A stretch of DNA of 64,000 nucleotides from CAZZEX01 sp964653285 (lineage in GTDB: Bacteria; Chloroflexota; Anaerolineae; B4-G1): the NCBI GenBank assembly GCA_964653285.1, contig CAZZEX010000017.1:1-64000 (forward strand). The letters are read 5' to 3'. The notes below the pieces were generated by a model. It had not been told where the DNA came from. It saw only the letters and a program-made list of their open reading frames with translations, and did no database searches. Every line of letters starts with the position of its first letter. The first letter of the stretch is position 1. Shown here piece by piece: positions 46,848 through 55,351 of the stretch. The translations under genes were made by a program, and so were the position numbers.

Positions 46848-47750
46848 ATGGCTCAACCAATAACCAAAGCAATCGTTCCCGCCGCGGGGCTGGGCACACG
46901 GCTTTTGCCGGCCACCAAGTCGCAGCCTAAAGAGATGCTGCCGGTGGGACGCAAGCCAGTAGTCCAATACGTGGTGGAGGAACTGCAGACCGCTGGTCTG
47001 CGCCAGATCCTCATAATCACCGGACGCCGCAAGCGGGCTATCGAAGACCACTTTGATTCGGACCCCCAGCTTGTGTTGGCGTTGGAACAGGCTGGAAGCG
47101 AGGCGATGTTAGCGGACATGGCTTATCTCGAGGGTAAGTCGCACTTTTTCTATACCCGGCAGAGCATTCCCAAGGGGCTAGGCCATGCAATTTCGCTGGG
47201 CGCCGATTTTGCGGACGGCGACGACTGTGTGGTGGCCCTGGGGGATTCCCTCATCGCCGCCGAGGATCCCGCCGCTCCGCTGCAAGCGATGATGGAGGCC
47301 CATCGCCACCTGAAGGCGGCAGCCATCGTAGCCGTGGAAAAGGTGCCTCTCGAAGAGTCCTTCCGTTACGGCATTGTCAGCATCAACGGTGCTGAGCCTC
47401 CCCCCGGCGAACCGGTGGCCATGACCAACATTGTTGAGAAGCCACCTTTGGGCACCGCCCCAACCACTATGGCTGTGGCTGCGCGCTACGTCTTCAGCCC
47501 GGCCATCTTTGAGGCCCTCAATCGCACGTTGCCCGACAAGCGGGGAGAAATCCAGCTAACCGACGCTATCAAATTGCTTATACACATGGGAGAGCCAGTT
47601 TACGCCTGGCTTCTCTCTCCTGACCAGCGTCGCTACGACGTGGGCAACTTCGAGAGCTATTTTCGTACCTTCATTGACTTTGCCCTGGCTGACGAACGGT
47701 ACGGTTATCTGGTCCGGAAATACGTCAAAGCCAAAGCCTATGAACTCTGA
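46848..47750 (+). CDS. galU: UTP-glucose-1-phosphate uridylyltransferase-like
   Basis: 300 residues, GalU family. The nucleotide-binding motif is AIVPAAGLGTRLLPATKSQP with KEMLPVGRKPVVQYVVEE (~9-46). It continues with ITGRRKRAIEDHFDSDPQL, QSIPKGLGHAISLGADF and GDSLIAAEDPAAPLQAMMEA, then ERYGYLVRKYVKAKAYEL at the end. It normally makes UDP-glucose. Here it overlaps a GHMP kinase by 11 nt inside a uronate locus, so a sugar-1-phosphate from that kinase (possibly glucuronate-1-phosphate) is a candidate substrate; that is inference. Confidence 0.93.
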   Translation: MAQPITKAIVPAAGLGTRLLPATKSQPKEMLPVGRKPVVQYVVEELQTAGLRQILIITGRRKRAIEDHFDSDPQLVLALEQAGSEAMLADMAYLEGKSHFFYTRQSIPKGLGHAISLGADFADGDDCVVALGDSLIAAEDPAAPLQAMMEAHRHLKAAAIVAVEKVPLEESFRYGIVSINGAEPPPGEPVAMTNIVEKPPLGTAPTTMAVAARYVFSPAIFEALNRTLPDKRGEIQLTDAIKLLIHMGEPVYAWLLSPDQRRYDVGNFESYFRTFIDFALADERYGYLVRKYVKAKAYEL

Positions 47751-48807
47751 TCAACGTGAAGTTGTCTGTTCGGCGCCCGGCCGGGCCGGGATCATTGGCA
47801 ACCCGACAGACATGTACGGCGGCGCAGTTCTTTCGTGCTCGGTGGGTATGCATGTGCGCGTGACCGTGACGCCTGCCCCTTCGGCAAGCTCAGGGCAGGC
47901 TCCTTCGGCAAGCCTAGGGCAGGCTCCTCACCTCGTGCTGGAAACCGGCGGACAGGAATGCCGGATCGCCAGCCGGGATGACCTGCGCCCCCGGCGCGAC
48001 TGCTTCGACGTGGCCCGTGCCGTCCTCGACTACATGCGGTTGCCGCCGCTGGCCTGTCGCGTGCGCTATGAAAGCGAAATTCCCTTGCGCAGCGGACTGG
48101 CGGGGTCTACGGCACTGGTGGTGGCCTTGCTGCAAGCGCTGCTGGCCTGGCAGGGAAAATATCCTAACCCTTACCAGTTGGCCGAGAGGACCCGTTACAT
48201 CGAATTGAATTACCTTAAGGTCGTATGTGGCTACCAGGACGCCTATATGTGCACGTTCGGCGGCCTGAACTACATGGACTTCCGGGGTAAGCAATTCTAC
48301 CGCGAAGCCGAGGCGGAACTCTTTGCTACTATCGAACCCCTGGCTGCCTACGTCCCGCAGTTGCCCTTCGTGCTGGGCTTTACCGGTGTGCGGCATGCCT
48401 CCGGCGCAGTCCACAAACCGCTTCGCGAGCGCTGGTTGGAGGGAGATGCGACCGTGGTGGAAGGCTACAGGCGAATCACGGAGATCGCCCGCATGGGCAA
48501 AAAGGCGATCCTCATGGCCGACTGGCCACTGTTGGGGCGACTGATGAATGAGAATCACGCCATCCAGCGCGACCTGGGTGGATCTGGCGAGTCGAATGAA
48601 CGGCTGATCGCCGCTGCACTGGAGGCCGGTGCGCCGGGGGCCAAGCTGGCCGGTGCTGGCCACGGTGGTACGATCATTGCCCTCTGGCCTGGGCCGGACT
48701 CCACGCGGCTGGAGGAAACCCTGCGCGAGGCCGGCGCATCGGCGGTTTATCGCCTCCAGGTGGCGCCGGGGGTGATGATTGAGAAAGACGAAACGCACCA
48801 CGTCTGA
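47740..48807 (+). CDS. GHMP-family sugar kinase (glucuronokinase-like)
   Basis: 355 residues. The N-terminal motif APGRAGIIGNPTDMYGGAV (~12-30) resembles galactokinase/heptose kinases; the ATP-binding motif 2 is PLRSGLAGSTALVVALLQAL (~115-134) and motif 3 is APGAKLAGAGHGGTIIALWP (~295-314). Length and the NPTDMYGG signature recall glucuronokinases. It overlaps galU by 11 nt; no separate promoter. Residues ~46-63 (PSASSGQAPSASLGQAP) come from two in-frame 24-bp repeats. Substrate inferred from motifs and context only. Confidence 0.82.
   Translation: MNSDQREVVCSAPGRAGIIGNPTDMYGGAVLSCSVGMHVRVTVTPAPSASSGQAPSASLGQAPHLVLETGGQECRIASRDDLRPRRDCFDVARAVLDYMRLPPLACRVRYESEIPLRSGLAGSTALVVALLQALLAWQGKYPNPYQLAERTRYIELNYLKVVCGYQDAYMCTFGGLNYMDFRGKQFYREAEAELFATIEPLAAYVPQLPFVLGFTGVRHASGAVHKPLRERWLEGDATVVEGYRRITEIARMGKKAILMADWPLLGRLMNENHAIQRDLGGSGESNERLIAAALEAGAPGAKLAGAGHGGTIIALWPGPDSTRLEETLREAGASAVYRLQVAPGVMIEKDETHHV
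47876..47930. repeat. Two in-frame CTTCGGC-type repeats in the GHMP kinase gene
   Basis: Two 24-bp units, CCTTCGGCAAGCTCAGGGCA then CCTTCGGCAAGCCTAGGGCA, each 8 codons, inserted in a beta-hairpin region. Related elements lie at 6103, 30590, 35334, 56096, 56578 and 63237. Confidence 0.8.
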
Positions 48808-48816
48808 GGAGGCAGT

Positions 48817-49650
48817 ATGGATAACAAATATCTGGAGGGTCTTTTCGCGTTATCAGGTAGGGTCGCTGTCGTTACCGGCGGCGGTGGCGTGCTGTGCGGG
48901 GTGATGAGCCGCGCCCTGGGACGGCTCGGCGTGAAGGTGGCCGTGCTGGACATAATGGAGGATGCGGCGCAGAGGGTGGCCGGTGACATTGCGGCCGAGG
49001 AGGGTGAGGCCATCGCCGTGCGGTGCGACGTGCTCGACAAAGCCAACCTGGGGGCCGCCCGTGACGCTGTGCTGGCACGGTTTGGCCACGTGGACGTTCT
49101 GATCAACGGCGCGGGGGGCAACAAGAAGCAGGCCACGACCTCCCCTGACCTCTCTTTCTTCGATCTACCATCCGATGCCATCCGCTGGGTATTCGACCTG
49201 AACTTCCTGGGCGCACTGCTGCCCAGCCAGGTTTTCGGCAAACCTATGGTGGAGCGGGGCGAGGGCTGCATCCTGAACATGTCTTCTATGAATGCCTTTC
49301 GCCCGCTGACCAGGATCCCGGCTTACTCGGCGGCCAAGGCGGCGGTGAGCAACTTCACTCAATGGCTGGCGGTGCACATGGCGCAGGAATACTCGCCGAA
49401 CATTCGCGTCAACGCCCTCGCCCCTGGCTTTTTCCTGACCGAGCAGAACCGCTTTCTGCTGACTGACGAGGCGACCGGGGAACTGACCCCCCGCGGCCGC
49501 ACCATCATCGAGCACACGCCGATGGGCCGTTTTGGTGACCCCGAAGACTTGATCGGTACGATGCTCTGGCTCCTCTCCCCTGCTTCCTCCTTCATCACTG
49601 GCGTCGTCGTGCCGGTGGATGGGGGGTTCTCGGCATTTGGCGGGGTGTAA
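48817..49650 (+). CDS. SDR-family oxidoreductase, D-mannonate oxidoreductase (fructuronate reductase)-like
   Basis: 277 residues, classical short-chain dehydrogenase. The cofactor loop is RVAVVTGGGGVLCGVMSRAL (~15-34), NGAGG is at ~90, and the catalytic Ser and YxxxK are in NMSSMNAFRPLTRIPAYSAAKA (two blocks, ~150-172). The C-terminal PMGRFGDPEDLIGTMLWLLS and VVVPVDGGFSAFGGV are as in the SDR mannonate oxidoreductases (YjmF type) of other uronate operons. Role: fructuronate to D-mannonate with NAD(P)H. It fits uxaC and uxaE upstream. Confidence 0.87.
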   Translation: MDNKYLEGLFALSGRVAVVTGGGGVLCGVMSRALGRLGVKVAVLDIMEDAAQRVAGDIAAEEGEAIAVRCDVLDKANLGAARDAVLARFGHVDVLINGAGGNKKQATTSPDLSFFDLPSDAIRWVFDLNFLGALLPSQVFGKPMVERGEGCILNMSSMNAFRPLTRIPAYSAAKAAVSNFTQWLAVHMAQEYSPNIRVNALAPGFFLTEQNRFLLTDEATGELTPRGRTIIEHTPMGRFGDPEDLIGTMLWLLSPASSFITGVVVPVDGGFSAFGGV

Positions 49651-49740
49651 GGGCGAACGATGGATTTGGCACAGAAAGCCCGTACTGGTCTCATCCCGTT
49701 TTCACGAGATTGAACCACATCAGTGCATCGGAGGTGACCT

Positions 49741-50640
49741 ATGACAGACTTTCCCGAACCCGCCCGGCCCCTGGCGGAATTGAAGCCAGAACACGACTTC
49801 TTCGTCGGCATTGACTCCGACGGCTGCGCCTTCGACACGATGGAGATCAAGCACAAGGAGTGCTTCACCCCCAACATCATCAAGTACTGGGGATTGCAGC
49901 CGGTCTCCAAGTACGCCCGCGAGGCGGCGGAGTTCGTCAACCTGTACTCCAGGTGGCGCGGCGTCAACCGCTGGCCGGCGCTGGTGATGGTCTTCGACCT
50001 GCTGCGGGAGCGGCCGGAGGTGCAGGCGCGAAACGTCGTGCCGCCGGAAGCACCCCATATCCGCGAATTCATCGCCGCCGCCGCCTTCCCCAAGAGCAAC
50101 GACGGCCTGCGGGCGTACATGGCCGAACACCCCGACCCGGAATTGGACACGGCGTGGGCCTGGACGACCGGTGTCAACGCTACTGTGGCGGACATGGTTC
50201 ACGGCGTACCACCCTTCCCCTACGTGCGCGAGAGCCTGGCTTTCCTGGCTGATAAGGCTGACATGATCGTCGTCTCTGCCACGCCGGTCGAGGCGCTGGC
50301 GCGGGAGTGGGAGGAGCACGACATCGCGCGTTACATGCGGGTCATCGCCGGGCAGGAGATGGGCAAGAAGGCCCTCCACCTGGAACTGGCCGCCAGAAGC
50401 AAGTACGCCCCTGGCCATATCCTGATGGTCGGCGACGCGCCGGGGGACATGAAGGCGGCCCGCGCTAACAATGCTCTCTTCTACCCCGTCAACCCAGGCC
50501 ATGAGGAGGCATCCTGGCAGCGGTTCTACGAAGAAGCAGCGCACAAGTTCCTGGCGGGCGAGTACGCGGGCGACTACGAAGCGGCGCTCATCACCGAGTT
50601 TGAGGCACTGCTGCCGGAAGTGCCGCCGTGGAAGCGATGA
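49741..50640 (+). CDS. HAD-superfamily hydrolase
   Basis: 299 residues. Motif I is FFVGIDSDGCAFDTM (~20-34; nucleophile Asp, then D+2). A helical cap covers ~45-165, motif II is MIVVSATPVEAL (~178-189), the motif III Lys is in GQEMGKKALHLEL, and motif IV is ILMVGDAPGDMKAARANNAL (~222-241). Substrate unknown; a sugar phosphate or sugar-acid phosphate fits its place between the SDR and LarA genes. It is longer than many HAD phosphatases because of the large cap. Start ATG 49741 follows GGAGGTG. Confidence 0.85.
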   Translation: MTDFPEPARPLAELKPEHDFFVGIDSDGCAFDTMEIKHKECFTPNIIKYWGLQPVSKYAREAAEFVNLYSRWRGVNRWPALVMVFDLLRERPEVQARNVVPPEAPHIREFIAAAAFPKSNDGLRAYMAEHPDPELDTAWAWTTGVNATVADMVHGVPPFPYVRESLAFLADKADMIVVSATPVEALAREWEEHDIARYMRVIAGQEMGKKALHLELAARSKYAPGHILMVGDAPGDMKAARANNALFYPVNPGHEEASWQRFYEEAAHKFLAGEYAGDYEAALITEFEALLPEVPPWKR

Positions 50641-50668
50641 CGAATCGGCGAGCGTGGGGGATCCAGTT

Positions 50669-52432
50669 ATGCTCATCGGCAAGGGCAACGACACTGGTTA
50701 TCTGACCGAAGCCGAAGTCTGTGATCTGATAGCCGAAGGGCTGGCGCAGGCCGACCGCTCGGCTGAGCGCTCACGGCGAAGCCTGGCGGGCAAGCGCGTG
50801 CTGGTCATCATCCCCGATAGCACCCGCACCGCGCCGATCTCGCTCTTCTTCCGCCTGTTCCACGAGTTGCTGGGAGATCAGGTCGCCGCGCTGGACTACC
50901 TGGTGGCATTGGGCACCCACCCGCTGATGGACGACGCGGCGCTGAGCCGGTTGGTCGGCGCGGAGGTGCGCGACGGGCGGGCCGGGGCATCGCGTGTCCT
51001 CAACCACCGCTGGGACCTCCCCGAAACCTTCGTCACGCTGGGCACCTTGCCCGCCGCCGAGGTGGAGGAGATTAGCGGGGGGCGGCTCTCCCTGGACGTG
51101 CCGGTGCGTCTCAACCGGCTGATCCTGGAGTACGACCAACTCCTGGTCTGCGGGCCGGTCTTCCCCCACGAGGTGGTGGGCTTCTCCGGGGGGAACAAGT
51201 ATTTCTCACCCGGCATCGCTGGCCCGGAGATCATCAACGCCACGCATTGGCTGGGCGCACTCATGACCAGTATGGCCATCATCGGCGTGGCGGACACCCC
51301 GGTGCGCCGGATGATTGACCGGGCGGCGTCGTTGGTCCCCACGCCGCGCCTGTGCTTCGCCATGGTGATGCACGGGGAGTCGCTGCATGGTCTCTACGTC
51401 GGCCCGATGGAGGAGGCCTGGCGGGCGGCGACGGCACTCTCGGCCCGGCTGGACATCGTCTACGTGGAGCGACCATTTCAGCGCGTCCTCTCTGTCATGC
51501 CGGAGATGTACGACGACCTGTGGACCGCGGCCAAGGGGATGTACAAGATGGAGCCGGCCATCGCCGACGGCGGCGAGGTGATCATCTACGCTCCCCACAT
51601 CACCGAGGTCTCTTACACTCACGGGAGGCTCATAGACGAGATTGGCTACCACGTGCGCGATTACTTCCTCAAGCAGTGGGAGCGTTTCAAGGACTATCCC
51701 TGGGGGGTGCTGGCCCACTCCACCCACTTGCGCGGCGACGGCACCTACGAGAACGGTGTGGAGCACCCGCGCATCCGAGTCACCCTGGCCACCGGCATCC
51801 CACGCGAGCGGTGTGAACGGGTGAATCTGGGCTACCTGGATCCTGATACGATAAACCTGGAAGAGTGGCAGAATCGTGAAGATGAGGGGATATTGTTGGT
51901 ACCGAGGGCGGGCGAGACGTTGTATCGCGTCAAATCAGCAAATCGCAAATCAGCAAAAATCAGCAAAAATCAGCAAATCGCAAATCGGCAAATCAGCAGG
52001 TCGGCGAAGGGGAGCATGATGGAATGGGTGACGTATGAGGAGTGGGAGGCCCAGGTGCCGGAGGAGGTGAAAGCTGAGGGGGTATGGAAATTCTATGGCT
52101 ACCGTAAGGCATTGTTCTTCTACGACCTGTGTTGGCGGGATTGCGAGCAATTGCTGAAGCATCCGCTGGGACGGGCTGTGGCGGAACAGTTGATCCGCAG
52201 TGCTGGCTCCATTACGGCCAACATTGAAGAGGGATATGGTCGTGGGTACGGCAGAGATCGCATCCGCTTTCTGAAGTTTTCCCTCGGGTCAGCCCGCGAG
52301 AGCAAAGGTTGGTACCACCGGGCCAGAAATCTGTTAAGTCCAGAGGTTCTGACCCACCGTCTCTCGCTCATCAGCGAAGTCATCGCCCTAACCGTCACCG
52401 AGATCCAGAATTCCACCGCCAGACTCCGCTGA
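50669..52432 (+). CDS. LarA-family nickel-dependent racemase/epimerase, open frame continuing into a four-helix-bundle protein
   Basis: The LarA/DUF2088 part covers codons 1 to ~420 (50669-51930). ATG 50669 follows GGGGG. Landmarks are VLVIIPDSTRTAPISLFFRL (~41-60), the His in LGTHPLMDDAALSRLVG, and FPHEVVGFSGGNKYFSPGIA (~170-189), which holds the second His and the Lys that binds the nickel-pincer cofactor in LarA. The family racemises 2-hydroxy acids, and one known branch epimerises D-gluconate at C2. After YRVK the frame passes through ~25 codons of AAATC-type repeats into a four-helix-bundle protein; the natural LarA stop is missing. The fusion may be real or the second part may start at 52019. 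Confidence 0.85.
   Translation: MLIGKGNDTGYLTEAEVCDLIAEGLAQADRSAERSRRSLAGKRVLVIIPDSTRTAPISLFFRLFHELLGDQVAALDYLVALGTHPLMDDAALSRLVGAEVRDGRAGASRVLNHRWDLPETFVTLGTLPAAEVEEISGGRLSLDVPVRLNRLILEYDQLLVCGPVFPHEVVGFSGGNKYFSPGIAGPEIINATHWLGALMTSMAIIGVADTPVRRMIDRAASLVPTPRLCFAMVMHGESLHGLYVGPMEEAWRAATALSARLDIVYVERPFQRVLSVMPEMYDDLWTAAKGMYKMEPAIADGGEVIIYAPHITEVSYTHGRLIDEIGYHVRDYFLKQWERFKDYPWGVLAHSTHLRGDGTYENGVEHPRIRVTLATGIPRERCERVNLGYLDPDTINLEEWQNREDEGILLVPRAGETLYRVKSANRKSAKISKNQQIANRQISRSAKGSMMEWVTYEEWEAQVPEEVKAEGVWKFYGYRKALFFYDLCWRDCEQLLKHPLGRAVAEQLIRSAGSITANIEEGYGRGYGRDRIRFLKFSLGSARESKGWYHRARNLLSPEVLTHRLSLISEVIALTVTEIQNSTARLR
51931..52006. repeat. AAATCAGC/AAATCGC short-repeat array (left of four-helix-bundle gene)
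   Basis: Tandem units AAATCAGC, AAATCGC, AAAAATCAGC and AAATCGGC with period 7-10, in frame with the LarA gene. The right-hand array at 52437-52487 is its inverse. Confidence 0.85.
52019..52432 (+). CDS. Four-helix-bundle protein (S23/IVP/Avd-like)
   Basis: 137 residues of the 23S rRNA-intervening-sequence/four-helix-bundle family: WKFYGYRKALFFYDLCWRDC, AEQLIRSAGSITANIEEGYG (~58-77, the family signature), RIRFLKFSLGSARESKGWYH and a last helix LISEVIALTVTEIQNSTARL. The family fold is shared with accessory proteins of diversity-generating retroelements, but no reverse transcriptase is nearby. GAAGGGGAG stands just before ATG 52016/52019, supporting an independent start although the frame is open from the LarA gene. 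Flanked by inverted short-repeat arrays. Confidence 0.85.
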   Translation: MEWVTYEEWEAQVPEEVKAEGVWKFYGYRKALFFYDLCWRDCEQLLKHPLGRAVAEQLIRSAGSITANIEEGYGRGYGRDRIRFLKFSLGSARESKGWYHRARNLLSPEVLTHRLSLISEVIALTVTEIQNSTARLR

Positions 52433-52436
52433 GCAT

Positions 52437-52487
52437 TGCCGATTTGCAGACTTGCCGATTTGCAGACTTGCCGATTTGCAAATTCCA
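52437..52487. repeat. GCCGATTTGCAGACTT array (right of four-helix-bundle gene)
   Basis: Two copies of a 15-bp GCCGATTTGCAGACTT-type unit and a third partial unit, inverse in orientation to AAATCGGC in the left array. Confidence 0.85.
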
Positions 52488-52503
52488 ATAAGGAGGTTCT
52501 ATA

Positions 52504-53967
52504 ATGCGTGAATCCACAACCCAATGCGACATTGGTCTCATCGGTCTGGCTGTGATGGGGCAGAACCTGGCACTGAACATGAACGGCCACGGCTTTAAGG
52601 TGGCGGTGTTCAACCGCACCGTGTCCAAGGTGGACGACTTTATCAACGGCAACGCTAAAGGTACCCAGGTGGTCGGGACCCACTCGATCGAGGAACTGCT
52701 CAACGTGCTCAAGCGACCGCGCCGGGTGATGTTGATGATCAAGGCGGGCCAGCCTGTGGACCACTTCATCGAGTTGCTCGTCCCGTACCTGGAGGAGGGC
52801 GACATCATCATTGACGGCGGCAACTCCAACTATCACGATACGATGCGCCGCACCGAATACGTTGAGTCGAAAGGACTGCTCTACATCGGCACCGGCGTCT
52901 CCGGGGGAGAGGAGGGGGCGCGCCACGGGCCGTCCCTTATGCCCGGTGGATCGCCGGAAGCCTGGCCGCACGTCAAGCCCATTTTCCAGGCCATCGCCGC
53001 CAAGGTGGAAGATGGCACGCCCTGCTGTGACTGGGTGGGCGAAAACGGCGCGGGGCACTTTGTGAAGATGGTTCACAACGGCATCGAGTACGGCGACATG
53101 CAACTCATTTGTGAGTCTTACCACCTGATGAAAGAGGGCCTGGGGCTAAGCGACGACGAAATGCACCAGGTCTTCGCTGAGTGGAACGAAGGGAAGTTGG
53201 ACTCGTACCTGATCGAGATCACCCGCGACCTCCTGGCCTTTAAGGACGAGGATGGCGCACCACTCGTGGAAAAAGTCCTCGACACCGCTGGACAGAAGGG
53301 CACCGGCAAGTGGACCGCGATCTCCGCGTTGGAGATGGGTATCCCGCTGACGTTGATCGCTGAGGCGGTGCTGGCGCGTTGTCTGTCGGCGTTGAAGGAG
53401 GAGCGCGTGGCTGCCTCCAGGGTACTGCGCGGCCCAGAGCCAGCGTTCAAAGGTGACAGGGCGGCTTTCATCAATGACATCCGCGAGGCACTCTATGCCT
53501 CCAAGATCACCTCCTATACACAGGGGTACATGCTCATGCGCGCGGCGGCAGAAGAATACGGCTGGAATCTGAACTACGGCGGCATTGCCTTGATGTGGCG
53601 TGGTGGGTGTATCATCCGCTCGGCCTTCCTGGGCGAGATCAAGGACGCCTTCGAGCGAGACCCGTCCCTGGGCAACCTTCTGCTGGCCCCGTATTTCAAG
53701 TACCAGATTGAGGCGGCGCAGCCTGGCTGGCGGCGCGTGGTCGCCAGGGCGGTCGAGATGGGCATCCCGGTCCCGGCCATGTCCAGCGGGCTGGCTTTCT
53801 ACGATGGCTATCGTCACGAACGGCTGCCTGCCAATCTGCTCCAGGCCCAGCGTGACTACTTTGGCGCTCACACCTACGAGCGCGTTGACAGGCCGCGCGG
53901 CGAGTTCTTCCACACGGATTGGACTGGGCACGGGGGCGACGTAACCTCTGGCTCGTATCAGGCGTAG
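52504..53967 (+). CDS. gnd: 6-phosphogluconate dehydrogenase, decarboxylating
   Basis: Oxidises 6-phosphogluconate to ribulose 5-phosphate and CO2. It has 487 residues, normal for the long Gnd form. The NADP site is IGLIGLAVMGQNLALNMNGH (~10-29), then IIDGGNSNYHDTMRR (~101-115), GTGVSGGEEGARHGPSLMPG and the catalytic Lys region WVGENGAGHFVKMVHNGIEY (~178-197). The C-terminal GFYDGYR-like segment LAFYDGYRHERLPANLLQAQ and FHTDWTG are present. Start ATG 52504 follows AAGGAGG. It lies in the uronate locus after the LarA gene. Confidence 0.97.
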   Translation: MRESTTQCDIGLIGLAVMGQNLALNMNGHGFKVAVFNRTVSKVDDFINGNAKGTQVVGTHSIEELLNVLKRPRRVMLMIKAGQPVDHFIELLVPYLEEGDIIIDGGNSNYHDTMRRTEYVESKGLLYIGTGVSGGEEGARHGPSLMPGGSPEAWPHVKPIFQAIAAKVEDGTPCCDWVGENGAGHFVKMVHNGIEYGDMQLICESYHLMKEGLGLSDDEMHQVFAEWNEGKLDSYLIEITRDLLAFKDEDGAPLVEKVLDTAGQKGTGKWTAISALEMGIPLTLIAEAVLARCLSALKEERVAASRVLRGPEPAFKGDRAAFINDIREALYASKITSYTQGYMLMRAAAEEYGWNLNYGGIALMWRGGCIIRSAFLGEIKDAFERDPSLGNLLLAPYFKYQIEAAQPGWRRVVARAVEMGIPVPAMSSGLAFYDGYRHERLPANLLQAQRDYFGAHTYERVDRPRGEFFHTDWTGHGGDVTSGSYQA

Positions 53968-53976
53968 CACAAGAGA

Positions 53977-54003
53977 AACCGGGTTTTTGGAAAAAACCCG
54001 GTT
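53977..54003 (+). terminator. Perfect 12-bp-arm palindrome, possible gnd terminator
   Basis: AACCGGGTTTTT and AAAAACCCGGTT around GGA, between gnd and the PFK gene. The T-run lies in the first arm rather than after the stem, so it may instead be a dispersed palindrome like the one at 8458. Confidence 0.55.
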
Positions 54004-54028
54004 CCTGACCCATTGGAGGAAGAATAAG

Positions 54029-55336
54029 ATGGCTCAACCCAGGAACGTCGTCGTCGCCCAGTCGGGCGGCCCGTCGCCGGTGATTAACAACTCGCTGCGC
54101 GGCATCGTCGAGACCGGCCGGGTGATGCCGGAGCAGTTCGGCACGGTCTACGCTGGCTACCACGGTATCGAAGGGGTGCTGCGGGAGGAGTTGCTGGACC
54201 TCTCGGTGCAAGACCGGGAGGAGATCGCCCTGCTGCGCACCACCCCGGCCGCCGGGGCCATCGGCACCTGCCGCTACAAGCTCAAGGCAGGTCAACAGGA
54301 GGACTTCGAGCGCATCGTCGAGGTCTTCAAGGCCCACGACGTCGGCTATTTCTTCTACATCGGCGGCAACGACTCCATGGACACGGCCCACAAGGTGGCG
54401 CAGTTGGCCCACGAGCGGGGGCTGGAACTGGTGGCCACTGGTGTGCCTAAGACAATTGACAACGACGTGGGGGACAGCCTGGATGGAAACAGCAAGGTCA
54501 TTGACCACACCCCCGGCTACGGCAGCGTGGCCCGCTATTGGGCGCTCAACGTCCAGAACGCGGACCAGGAGAACGCGGGTTCCTGTCCCTCGGACCCGGT
54601 GCTGGTGCTCCAGGCGATGGGGCGCAAGATCGGCTTCATCCCCGCCGCTGCCCGCCTGGCTGACCCCGAACGGGAGATGCCGTTGCTCATCTTCCTGCGC
54701 GAGTCGGGGCTTACCCTGGAGGAACTCGCCGACCGGGTCAACGACACGCTACGGGAGCGGGGACGGGCGCTGGTGGTCATCAGCGAGGGGTTCGATGTGG
54801 GGGAGATCGGCGAGCGGAAGGATGCCTTCGGCCATACGACGTTCTCCTCCAGCCAGATGACGGTGGAGCAGGTCGTGGTCAACTACCTGAACGAGGTGGG
54901 GCTGGCGGCCCGAGGATCGGCCCGGGGCAACGTCCCCGGCACCGACCAGCGCGACTCCATCGTCTACGCCTCGGCGGTGGATCTGGAGGAGGCGTATCAG
55001 GTGGGATGCCAGGCGGCTCACATTGCCATAGCGGAAGGCTCCGGCCCGACCTCATATATGGCGACCATCCTGCGCGAGCCCGGCCCCATCTACCGGGTGC
55101 GCTACGACAAGGTCCCGCTGGAGGTGGTGGCCAACTCCGAGCGGACATTCCCCGAGGCCTGGATCGTTCCCTCGCGCACCGACGTCAGCGATGACTTCGT
55201 GCGTTACGCCCGCCCGCTCATCGGCTACGATTGGCCCAGTGTTCCCCTGGTGAACGGGCTCCAGCGTTTCGCCCGCTTCAAGCCGGTCTTCGCTGAGAAG
55301 AGACTGCCGGGGTACGTCCCCCAGGCTTATCGCTAA
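54029..55336 (+). CDS. pfp: Pyrophosphate-type 6-phosphofructokinase
   Basis: 435 residues. VVVAQSGGPSPVINNSLRGI (~7-26) is the N-terminal PFK loop. GGNDSMDTAHKVAQL (~110) has the Asn-Asp pair (GGND) typical of PPi-dependent enzymes instead of GGDG. VPKTIDNDVGDS carries the catalytic PKTIDND, with the Lys that favours PPi. TPGYGSVARYWALNVQNADQ follows. It converts fructose 6-phosphate and PPi to fructose 1,6-bisphosphate, reversibly. ATG 54029 is preceded by GGAGG. Last gene of the plus-strand sugar-acid locus; it links pentose-phosphate products to glycolysis. Confidence 0.92.
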   Translation: MAQPRNVVVAQSGGPSPVINNSLRGIVETGRVMPEQFGTVYAGYHGIEGVLREELLDLSVQDREEIALLRTTPAAGAIGTCRYKLKAGQQEDFERIVEVFKAHDVGYFFYIGGNDSMDTAHKVAQLAHERGLELVATGVPKTIDNDVGDSLDGNSKVIDHTPGYGSVARYWALNVQNADQENAGSCPSDPVLVLQAMGRKIGFIPAAARLADPEREMPLLIFLRESGLTLEELADRVNDTLRERGRALVVISEGFDVGEIGERKDAFGHTTFSSSQMTVEQVVVNYLNEVGLAARGSARGNVPGTDQRDSIVYASAVDLEEAYQVGCQAAHIAIAEGSGPTSYMATILREPGPIYRVRYDKVPLEVVANSERTFPEAWIVPSRTDVSDDFVRYARPLIGYDWPSVPLVNGLQRFARFKPVFAEKRLPGYVPQAYR

Positions 55337-55351
55337 TGGCCCGCCACTTAC

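Noticed and set aside
52019..52432. Accessory protein of a diversity-generating retroelement
   Set aside because: The four-helix-bundle fold fits, but no reverse transcriptase or template/variable repeat pair is visible in the neighbourhood.
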